DNA of 64,000 nt from UBA7330 sp965243485 (GTDB lineage: Bacteria > Bacteroidota > Bacteroidia > Cytophagales > Cyclobacteriaceae): positions 310,001 through 374,000 of the forward strand of contig CBDEVP010000001.1 in the NCBI GenBank assembly GCA_965243485.1, in the 5' to 3' direction. The notes beneath the pieces are model-generated. The model saw only the letters and a list, made by a program, of their open reading frames with translations, had not been told where the DNA came from and made no database searches. Each line of letters starts with the position of its first letter. Within the stretch, counting starts at the first letter, position 1. A program made the translations under genes and the position numbers. Of this stretch, positions 10,198 to 17,951 are shown piece after piece.

Positions 10198-11874
10198 TTA
10201 CGGATTTTTGATTGCGGATAACAATTGATGGTTTTTTGACCAGGGCCACATTGAGATCGCCAGGGTCATGATGAGTACACCCATTCCTCCAACCAGCAAC
10301 TGGGCGAAATCTGCCAAAAAAGCCAGTATAGCAATTAGAATTCCTATTACGAATATGCCTGAGGATATTACCCTACGTCCATAAATATTGCTTTCGGGAG
10401 ATTCCGGTTTTACATCATTCTCTTGTAAAATATTTGAATTGATATATCGCTTGTACGAACGACTTTCTTTTTTGATCAGAACAAAATAGACCTCTGAAAT
10501 GAGTAGTAAAAAGGCCGGCAGAAGAGCTCCCAGGAGCATTTCCTGACCTCTGGTAAGTGCTAATCCTGTCACAGCCGGGCTAATGAATTTGAAATAGATA
10601 TTTACCAGGAGAGTAAATACACTTACTCCCAGAATGCTCCACCCCTCCTGTCTTTTTGAAAAAATGGCCCAGATCGGTGGGAGAAAAAGTGCACCACCTG
10701 TCAAAGCGCCAACACTGAGTACTACCTCAACAATTCCGCCCATCGCCGGGACGAGCAGGGCTAAAATGATGGTTAGCGTGCCAAAAACTGCTGTGGCTGA
10801 TCTTGCAAAGATCATTGTCGCCTTTTTTGAAGCATTTTTAAATACCTTCTTGTATATATCATTTGTGATGACTGCTGCAGAAATGTTCAGGGTGGTATTT
10901 ACGGAGCTGGAAGTGGCAAAGATCATGGCACCGAGCATGAGGCCAAGCATTCCTACGGGTAGTACAGCTTTACACATCAGCAGGTAAGCTCCTTCATCAC
11001 CCAATCCCTCGAGCGAGGGATTCACCACTTTAAAGATCATTGGCGGGACCATCCAGATGACCGGACTGATAAGGTACAAAGCGCTGAAAATCCATCCCAC
11101 TTTCTTTGCTTCGGCAGGCGTAGGCACACTGGTATATCGTTGAACATAGGCCCAGTTTCCACCAATAAAAGCAATGTGATAAAGAATCATCCCGACAAGG
11201 AAAGCCAGCGTATACTCACCGGACAGGAAATTGAAATGACCTTCAGGAGCCTGCTCAATAAATGCACTTACACCCCCCACCTTATCAATAGCAAGTGGTA
11301 CGACAATGAATACAGCCGCTGTAAGTACAATGAATTGAAGTACGTCAGTCACAATCACGGCCCACAACCCGCCGACGGCCGTGTAGATCGTGATGATAAT
11401 TCCTAATGCGATAATCACCGTACTGACTGGAATACCTGCAGATACCTGAACGATGCGCGCTACAGGATACAAAAAAGCCCCTGCCGTAAACATGGAGATG
11501 AAGAGGAAGATATAGGTATAGAGTTTTTGGGTATTGTAGCCCAGACGCTCAGTAATAAATTGGGCAGCGGTAACTACCCTGGTCTTATTCCACCCGGGAG
11601 CGATCACCAGACCGATCACGATTCCGGCCAGACACATGGTCCATTGTATGGTAATTGCTACCATTCCATGTGTGTAAGCGATAGATCCCCAGATGACAAA
11701 AGTTCCTGCCGAAAAGAAGCTCATAAAGAGTGATAAGCCGCTGATCCAGTAAGGTACTTCGCCTCCACCGGCAAAAAATGATTTTATACTCCCTCCGGTC
11801 CTGGAAAATGAAATTCCGGTTGCGAAGACTATCAGGGAAAATAGTACTATGGTCCAAATGTCGATGGAATCCAA
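10198..11874 (-). CDS. Sodium:solute symporter (SSS family)
   Basis: A 558-residue inner-membrane protein with about 13-14 hydrophobic segments and SSS-family features (FFAGGGEVPYWISGLSLFMSFFSAGTF near the N-terminus, with the characteristic small-residue-rich TM2). Members take up sugars, uronates or other organic acids with Na+. It is the first gene of the minus-strand operon and starts 162 bp from the divergent LacI-family gene, with two operator-like repeats between them. It probably imports the monomer released in the periplasm for the downstream FAD oxidoreductase. Confidence 0.9.
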   Translation of the reverse strand: MDSIDIWTIVLFSLIVFATGISFSRTGGSIKSFFAGGGEVPYWISGLSLFMSFFSAGTFVIWGSIAYTHGMVAITIQWTMCLAGIVIGLVIAPGWNKTRVVTAAQFITERLGYNTQKLYTYIFLFISMFTAGAFLYPVARIVQVSAGIPVSTVIIALGIIITIYTAVGGLWAVIVTDVLQFIVLTAAVFIVVPLAIDKVGGVSAFIEQAPEGHFNFLSGEYTLAFLVGMILYHIAFIGGNWAYVQRYTSVPTPAEAKKVGWIFSALYLISPVIWMVPPMIFKVVNPSLEGLGDEGAYLLMCKAVLPVGMLGLMLGAMIFATSSSVNTTLNISAAVITNDIYKKVFKNASKKATMIFARSATAVFGTLTIILALLVPAMGGIVEVVLSVGALTGGALFLPPIWAIFSKRQEGWSILGVSVFTLLVNIYFKFISPAVTGLALTRGQEMLLGALLPAFLLLISEVYFVLIKKESRSYKRYINSNILQENDVKPESPESNIYGRRVISSGIFVIGILIAILAFLADFAQLLVGGMGVLIMTLAISMWPWSKNHQLLSAIKNP

Positions 11875-11962
11875 GGGGCTTTTGGGTTAATTGATTAAGG
11901 AAATTATTGGGTTTTATGCATTAAAATGGCTTTAGAATGAGAAAATACCTTCGGTAACGTTC

Positions 11963-11996
11963 CCGAAAACGTTTCCGATTTCCGAAAACGTTTCCG
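11963..11996. promoter_or_regulatory. Tandem LacI-family operator-like sites
   Basis: The 15-mer CCGAAAACGTTTCCG occurs twice as a direct repeat, at 11963-11977 and 11982-11996, 19 bp apart centre to centre. Each is an imperfect palindrome around a central CG, the pattern recognised by LacI/GalR dimers. A weaker third core (GGTAACGTTCCC, 11953-11964) lies 12 bp to the left. All are in the 162-bp divergent region between the symporter and the LacI-family gene, so they can control both transcripts. Confidence 0.75.
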
Positions 11997-12036
11997 AAAA
12001 TGCTTAACTTTAGAGTACCCAAATCCCATTAATACT

Positions 12037-13053
12037 ATGAGGCATATAACCATTAAGGATGTTGCCAGACAGCTGAATGTGTCCGTATCTACCATTTCCA
12101 GGGCCTTCAATGATAAATATGATATCAAAAAGGAGACCCGTGAAAAGATCCTTCAGGTCGCTGGTGAAATGGGGTATCATCCCAATCCAATCGCAAGAAA
12201 GCTGATCCAGCAAAAAACCTTCAATGTGGGAGTGGTCGTTCCGGAATTCATAAATTCCTTTTTCCCGGAAGTGATCATGGGGATCCAGGATGTACTGATC
12301 AAAAAAGGTTACCAGACCCTGATCATGCAATCGAATGAGTGCTTTGAAAACGAATTAAAGAACGTTACCACCCTTGAAGAAAACCTGGTAGACGGATTGA
12401 TCATTTCCCTATCCATGGATACCAAAAACCTGGAATGCTATCAGAATCTCATACGGAAAGGGTACCCCATGGTATTCTTTAACAGAACCAATGATGACCT
12501 GGCAGCTTCCAAGGTGATCTTTGATGACTACAAATGGTCCTTTTTCACCACGGAACACCTGATCAAGCAGGGATGTAAAAAAATCTTTCACTTATCGGCA
12601 TACCAGCATTTGAATCTGGCTAAAAAGCGAATCAACGGATACCTGGCGGCCATGAAAAAACATAACCTGACCGCGAAGCCGGAATGGATCATCGAAACGG
12701 GATTATATGTAGAGGAAGGGGAACGAGTTATGCAACAAATCATAGATTCTGCTGAAATTCCTGAAGCCATCTTTTGTGTGAATGATATGACAGCTTTGGG
12801 CGCCATGAGAGCCATCAAGAGAAATGGATTAAGCATCCCTGAAGATATCGCCGTTGCCGGATTCACCGAAACTCCCTTTGCCGAACTCGTCGATCCACCG
12901 CTCACCAGTGTCAAGCAACCTGCTTATGAAATGGGGGAGATTGCTGCGGATCTTCTACTTAAACAAATAGAAAATGATGTCCTTAGCCAGGAAACGGTGA
13001 TCTTAAATGGGACACTGAATGTGAGGGGATCGTCGAGGAAGGTCAGTTCATGA
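12037..13053 (+). CDS. LacI family transcriptional regulator
   Basis: A 338-residue repressor-type regulator. Residues 1-60 form the LacI helix-turn-helix and hinge (TIKDVARQLNVSVSTISRAF, then GYHPNPIARKL). The rest is the periplasmic-binding-protein-like effector domain (FNVGVVVPEFINSFFPEVI; CVNDMTALGAMRAIK; DIAVAGFTETPFAELVDPPL). It is transcribed divergently from the symporter/FAD/SusCD operon and most likely represses it until an imported sugar binds. The operator repeats in its own upstream region also suggest autoregulation. It converges on the histidine kinase gene; the 196 bp between them hold nothing recognisable. Confidence 0.94.
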   Translation: MRHITIKDVARQLNVSVSTISRAFNDKYDIKKETREKILQVAGEMGYHPNPIARKLIQQKTFNVGVVVPEFINSFFPEVIMGIQDVLIKKGYQTLIMQSNECFENELKNVTTLEENLVDGLIISLSMDTKNLECYQNLIRKGYPMVFFNRTNDDLAASKVIFDDYKWSFFTTEHLIKQGCKKIFHLSAYQHLNLAKKRINGYLAAMKKHNLTAKPEWIIETGLYVEEGERVMQQIIDSAEIPEAIFCVNDMTALGAMRAIKRNGLSIPEDIAVAGFTETPFAELVDPPLTSVKQPAYEMGEIAADLLLKQIENDVLSQETVILNGTLNVRGSSRKVSS

Positions 13054-13249
13054 AGAACAACGCAGGTCCAGGTCCCCGGATTATCACTTGACTTTGATCT
13101 TTAAGTATTCCGGTTTAATCTGCACACTTTAGCTTATTTCACCAACTCAGGACTACCCGACTTGTAATAATTGAAACAACTGATTCTGAGCAATTCATAA
13201 CCCAAACAGACAATTGCTTTTTCTTTGATGCTGCGACCTCCCAAACGTA

Positions 13250-16200
13250 TCAACCCACTGGCAAATGGACGGTGAATGTACTTCCATTCCCCGGCTCAGA
13301 CTTGATATCGATAGAGCCTTTATGCTGATCGATAATTTCATAAGTGATAGATAATCCAAGCCCGGTACCCTTGCCAGGTGGCTTGGTCGTGAAAAAAGGA
13401 TCAAAGATCTTTGACATGATATCCGGACTAATGCCATGGCCAGTGTCAGAGATTGCTACTTCCAGCTTATCAACCAATTGTTTAGCTTCGATGGTTATTT
13501 CACCGGTTTCATCAATGGCCTGCACGGCATTGGAGAGCAGATTCAGGAATGCCTGATGTAACTTGCCTTGATTTCCACGGCACATAAGTCTTTCTTCAGG
13601 GATTTTCACAACAACACTTACTTTGGCATTCAATCTGCTTCTCAGGATAATCAGGCAATTCTCCAGGACCTCCCTCAGATCAAACTGTTCGTTATAATCT
13701 TCATTGGCACGGGAAAACTGGTTCAAGCTAAGAACGATCTCCGATGCACGCTTTATTCCCCTGTCTATGATCTCCAACGAAGGATCCAGATGCTCTTTGA
13801 CGCCATCTAAATCATGCCGGGACTTCTTCAGAATGTCAAGGCCGTTTTGAATAAACTGTAAAGGATTGTTGATTTCATGACTCACCCCGGCGATCATGGT
13901 TCCCAGGGATGCCATTTTATCAGAATGCACCAATTTTTCGTGGGTGACCTTTAGGTTTGATAGTGTTGCCTCTAACTGTTGGTTTTTCTCGTGAAGCTCT
14001 TTGGTTCGCAACTTAACGATTGAAGACAGCTCCTCTCTTTTCCTGATCAGATACAGGTTTCTCCACCTGAATACTAACCAGATGAGGAACAGCAGAATCA
14101 ATACAGCAATTATTTTGGCCCAGGCGGTTTCCCAGATCGTGGGTACAACAGTAATGTCCAGGGATGCGGGGGCCCCTCCCCAGGCGCCATTGAGCTCAGA
14201 AGCTTCAATCATCAAAGTGTAGTCTCCAGGGTTTAGATTGGTATACGTTACGGATCGCTTTTTCCCGTTTTCCCTCCACGTTTTGTCATACCCAATTAAT
14301 TTATACCTGAAGTTGATCTTCCTCGGATTGGAAAATTTCAGACCTGTATAGGCTACTTCAATATCCCTCTGGTCTTTTTCAAGCGTTATCTTTTCGCCGA
14401 TGGGACTGTCTTTTTCGACATTTGAAATGACTACTTTCTGAATAATTGTCTTTGTGGGGATAGGATCCTGATAGTCCTTATCTATGTCTATGGCGGCCAT
14501 TCCTTTGATGGTAGGCCACCAGGTGAGTCCGTCAGATGTTCTGGCTACCTTACCAGAATTATTTCCTTCTATCATTCCATCTTCCAACTCAAAAGATATA
14601 CAGGTCAAATAAGAGATCCTGCCAGAATCCAGATCCACGAATTGCTGCTTGTTGATCATGAATAATCCCATATTTCCAATCATCCATAAATTACCATGGA
14701 TATCCTCGGTAATCCTGGAAACCACATTTTCGAAAAGCCCATCACTGGCAGAATAACTGGTAATCTGGCCATCCTCAATTCTAGATACACCAGCCCCGTA
14801 GCTACCTACCCATATCACTCCATTACTATCTTCAAAAATGCTCCGTATTTCTCCACGAACCAATCCATCTTTAGCTGTAATGTTCCTTGGCCCATCAGCA
14901 TTAAAAACTGAAATGCCCGTATTTGTCCCGACCCAGATATCTCCATTTTTTGTAGCTGTTATTGTCTGTACCGAATTGCCTGCCAACTCATTAGTGGAGG
15001 TGAGGTGATTAACAACTGTATCTTTGAAAACAACAATCCCACTTCCCGAAGTGCCCAGCCAAAATGCACCATCATTGGCCTTATGAATGGCAGTTATATT
15101 CAAAAAGTATGGATGCTCGCTCAACAACTCCTGTAAATCGGTCACTTTTTCATACCTGAACTCCTCCATCTTGCCAAATTCGGAATCAACACCTAAATAA
15201 ATGATTGCTTCGTCTTCAGGTTCATTATACAGCGCCCGAATGCAACCTTCAAAAGGATCGTATTGGCTGAACTTGCCATTTATATAGCGAGTCAGGTCAT
15301 AACAAGCTGAAGAAAACCAGATACCTCCATGACCGTCAGGGGCCACCTTGGTATATACCGAAGAAGCACCTTTCCCGGTAGGAAAATATCTTTCAATCAC
15401 CCTCTTCTTAATCATGAACAGTCCTTCCTTCCATGTTCCAACCCAGATATTTCCTTCCCGATCCTGCGTGATCCGATGAATATCATTTTCCTGCTTATAA
15501 GTATATATTCTTTTGAGACTCACATGATCACCCTGTCTATCTTGCACCTCCTCACTGGGAATCATCACAATGTACTTTTGAGATCCCAGCCAAATATTTT
15601 TGTCACGATCGATCAGAAATGCATGGATCTCCCCTAAATCATCATTACCTAAATCAAGAGATTTGATTATTGAGCCCTCCTTTTCTGCCACGATTTTATC
15701 CCGATATGCGATCCATAGTTCCCCTTCGCTGTTATAATCCAGAATGTTAAGCTGTTCAGAGGACGGATATTTCTGCAGGACATTTATTTTTCCTTCATAA
15801 ATATAACTGCGAGCCAGTCCGGGACTGCCCTTAATATCTGTAATGAAGTGCACGGCTCCCGACCTATGCAGGAATAGCCTGGTCACAAAACTACCCGGCA
15901 GCCCCTCCGCAAGATTGTATTCATCTAAATGACCCTTTGAGTATCTATAAAGTCCATTAGCGGTTGCGATCCAGACATTGCCATCAAAGTCCTCGCAAAA
16001 GTCCTGCACAAACTCATTAGAAATGATCTCCAGTACCTCTGGCGTTTGGAATTTTCCATCATCCAAGATGGAGATCCCACCTTCCCTGTGACCGATCCAC
16101 AGACTGCCACTATTTGTTTCAAGCAAAGTAAAGATCCGATTAGATTCTAACCCCGGTGTGTTACCGATTGTGTAGGTTTCGAAATTTACCCCATCATATC

Positions 16201-16414
16201 TTACCAAACCACCGTAAGTGGCCAGCCACAAATACCCATCCTGGGTTTGAACGATGTCATTTACACTATGCTGAGTTAATCCATCCTCAGTGGTCCAGTT
16301 CTGGACATAATAATCGCTGATCTGTTCCATTGAAATAGGAACCAGTTTTGAACGCTGGCCAAAGCCCGAAAAAGAGATTAATAAAAGGCAAGCTATCAGA
16401 TAGAATTTAGTCAT
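13250..16414 (-). CDS. Beta-propeller (Reg_prop/Y_Y_Y) sensor histidine kinase, no receiver or AraC domain
   Basis: A 1054-residue membrane sensor. After a signal peptide there are ~12 Reg_prop blades (DGYLWLATYGGLVRYDG type) forming a two-propeller periplasmic sensor, then a Y_Y_Y domain (~residues 670-750), one TM (~765-785, LILLFLIWLVF), a coiled linker, HisKA with phospho-acceptor His846 (SHEINNP) and HATPase_c (NLLSNAVQA; DTGHGIS; GTGLGLSI). The protein ends there. Classical hybrid two-component systems of Bacteroidota continue with a receiver and AraC-type HTH, so this kinase must signal to a separate response regulator, none of which is in the window. The ligand is probably a glycan fragment. 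Confidence 0.93.
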   Translation of the reverse strand: MTKFYLIACLLLISFSGFGQRSKLVPISMEQISDYYVQNWTTEDGLTQHSVNDIVQTQDGYLWLATYGGLVRYDGVNFETYTIGNTPGLESNRIFTLLETNSGSLWIGHREGGISILDDGKFQTPEVLEIISNEFVQDFCEDFDGNVWIATANGLYRYSKGHLDEYNLAEGLPGSFVTRLFLHRSGAVHFITDIKGSPGLARSYIYEGKINVLQKYPSSEQLNILDYNSEGELWIAYRDKIVAEKEGSIIKSLDLGNDDLGEIHAFLIDRDKNIWLGSQKYIVMIPSEEVQDRQGDHVSLKRIYTYKQENDIHRITQDREGNIWVGTWKEGLFMIKKRVIERYFPTGKGASSVYTKVAPDGHGGIWFSSACYDLTRYINGKFSQYDPFEGCIRALYNEPEDEAIIYLGVDSEFGKMEEFRYEKVTDLQELLSEHPYFLNITAIHKANDGAFWLGTSGSGIVVFKDTVVNHLTSTNELAGNSVQTITATKNGDIWVGTNTGISVFNADGPRNITAKDGLVRGEIRSIFEDSNGVIWVGSYGAGVSRIEDGQITSYSASDGLFENVVSRITEDIHGNLWMIGNMGLFMINKQQFVDLDSGRISYLTCISFELEDGMIEGNNSGKVARTSDGLTWWPTIKGMAAIDIDKDYQDPIPTKTIIQKVVISNVEKDSPIGEKITLEKDQRDIEVAYTGLKFSNPRKINFRYKLIGYDKTWRENGKKRSVTYTNLNPGDYTLMIEASELNGAWGGAPASLDITVVPTIWETAWAKIIAVLILLFLIWLVFRWRNLYLIRKREELSSIVKLRTKELHEKNQQLEATLSNLKVTHEKLVHSDKMASLGTMIAGVSHEINNPLQFIQNGLDILKKSRHDLDGVKEHLDPSLEIIDRGIKRASEIVLSLNQFSRANEDYNEQFDLREVLENCLIILRSRLNAKVSVVVKIPEERLMCRGNQGKLHQAFLNLLSNAVQAIDETGEITIEAKQLVDKLEVAISDTGHGISPDIMSKIFDPFFTTKPPGKGTGLGLSITYEIIDQHKGSIDIKSEPGNGSTFTVHLPVG

Positions 16415-16631
16415 TCAATTGATCTGGTTGGTGCATCAATTTAATGAATCGCAGGATATTATCCTTTTCAATAAATGTGGAAGTTATAAACAATGGAATT
16501 GAAACCGGCCAATAACTGTACGTTATTTGACAGTCCGGATATCCAAAAATTCAGCAGGACTCAGTATCCTGGTTTTATGGAATGTCTTCATTAAGAGCAG
16601 GTCGGCATCACAAGAACACATATTTCATTTG

Positions 16632-16982
16632 TCAGGCTAATAATATCTCTGGTGGTATTTTTAATCCCTTGTATAATGATTTTATCATTCCCAAAGTCAG
16701 ATTCCTCTTTCTGTTTAGAATCTCGCTCACTCTGCTTTGACTGCCAAGATATTTTACCATATCAGCTTTAGTCAATCCCATTTGCTCCATGCGAAATTTA
16801 ATTGCATCTATCGGATCCGGTGGGGCAATGGGATAATTTTTCATTTCATAAGATTCGACCAGGGTGACCAACAGATCTAACTCATCACCCTCAGGAGTAT
16901 CTTTTTCAGAACCCCATAATTCCTCAATCCTTAGAATTGCAGTCTTGTAATCCTGCTCTGTCTTAACTAGCCGGATATCCAT
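16632..16982 (-). CDS. higA: HigA-family antitoxin (HTH/XRE)
   Basis: 116 residues. The C-terminal half is an XRE-type HTH (LTKADMVKYLGSQSRVSEILNRKR) followed by the HigA-like end LGMIKSLYKGLKIPPEILL. The N-terminal half has the acidic DELDLLVTLVESYE segment seen in HigA antitoxins of this subgroup. Such proteins neutralise a HigB ribosome-dependent mRNase and repress their own operon. The gene starts 2 bp after the stop of a HigB-like reading frame, the usual toxin-first order. As that toxin frame has lost its start, HigA may now act only as a DNA-binding regulator. Confidence 0.88.
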   Translation of the reverse strand: MDIRLVKTEQDYKTAILRIEELWGSEKDTPEGDELDLLVTLVESYEMKNYPIAPPDPIDAIKFRMEQMGLTKADMVKYLGSQSRVSEILNRKRNLTLGMIKSLYKGLKIPPEILLA

Positions 16983-16984
16983 AC

Positions 16985-17260
16985 CTAGATTGTTTTAGCG
17001 TCTATTTTATCATATTGATTGTGAGTTCCAATAAACCTTATGAAAATCACTTGAAATTCATAGTCTATTGCAACAACTAATCTATAATCATTGCCTTTAA
17101 TATTGAAAACCACTCTGCCATCTCCTACAATGCTTGCATTTTTATATTGCTTTTTCAGCTCATTTGAGTCGCCAAAGTAGACGAATTTATGGTTTGACTT
17201 CTTTCCGGTTATTCTTATTTCAAAAAATTGCTGAGTGGGTAAATCAAATATATTTCTGAA
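16985..17260 (-). pseudogene. higB: HigB-like toxin, 5'-truncated remnant
   Basis: On the minus strand the frame ending at the TAG at 16985-16987 encodes a convincing HigB C-terminal two thirds: KKQYKNASIVGDGRVVFNI, then KGNDYRLVVAIDYEFQVIFI, then RFIGTHNQYDKIDAKTI. The frame opens at 17260 just after an in-frame TGA and overlaps the end of the SGNH esterase gene. It has no ATG, GTG or TTG before the conserved core, and the usual N-terminal third (MxII....L..F...HP...AL..W) is absent in all three frames. The 5' end was evidently lost at the junction with the esterase gene. Translation from a rare start codon cannot be fully excluded. Confidence 0.8.
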
Positions 17261-17921
17261 TCATCTCCACTACCCTTTCCGCCATCAGCCGGCTCCCCTC
17301 CTCCACAAAATGCACATTGTTTTCCCGCTGGATTTCTGAGAGTAATGGCAAGGTAAATCCATACAAATCATTGACAGGAATACCGGCCTTCTTCATGATC
17401 TTCAAGGCAGCTTTATTGTACCTGATCACATCCTGAGGATCGCGATATGGGCTGACCTGTTTGTTGGGGACTGGTGTGGTCGTAGCAAAAATCAGTTTGG
17501 CATCGGTTGCCAGTAATTTATCAACAATCACTTTCAGATTCCTGCGATAGGTTTTGAGATCCGCCTGGTATGGATCCTCAGGATTCTTTGTTGCCTGTCC
17601 GGTCTCGGGATCTTCATGCTTGATGTCATGTAATCCAAAATTGAAATGGATCACATCCCAGGAGGTATCCCCGATCCACCTGTCAATGTTTTCAACTCCA
17701 TTCGTGGTGCCAGCACAGTTTTCCGGCTTTCCATTGCCCTGTATGGGTCGCTGAACATTGGCTTTTCCTTTCATCAGCTCCTGTACAAATGGAGTATAGC
17801 CGATAGAAATGCTGTCTCCAAGGATCAGCACATTCGGCAGATCATCACCAAAAACGGAGATGGGTAAAAAAGAGGCTGATGCTCCTGCTAAACCGTATTC
17901 TAAAAACGCTCTTCTCTTCAT
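17244..17921 (-). CDS. Exported SGNH/GDSL-type esterase
   Basis: 225 residues with a twin-arginine-like leader (MKRRAFLEYG). The block I motif GDSIS (Ser37, nucleophile) and a C-terminal catalytic His (His204, NNVHF) are present. Block III reads GLHD where GxND is usual, and the Asp normally three residues before the His is Asn201, so the triad is slightly atypical. SGNH enzymes of this kind remove acetyl or other ester groups from polysaccharides. It follows the heparinase-like gene by 30 bp, which supports a deacetylation role in the same glycan pathway. The stop codon falls inside the HigB remnant. Confidence 0.85.
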   Translation of the reverse strand: MKRRAFLEYGLAGASASFLPISVFGDDLPNVLILGDSISIGYTPFVQELMKGKANVQRPIQGNGKPENCAGTTNGVENIDRWIGDTSWDVIHFNFGLHDIKHEDPETGQATKNPEDPYQADLKTYRRNLKVIVDKLLATDAKLIFATTTPVPNKQVSPYRDPQDVIRYNKAALKIMKKAGIPVNDLYGFTLPLLSEIQRENNVHFVEEGSRLMAERVVEMIQKYI

Positions 17922-17951
17922 GGATGACGGAATTTAACAATTTTAAGGTTA

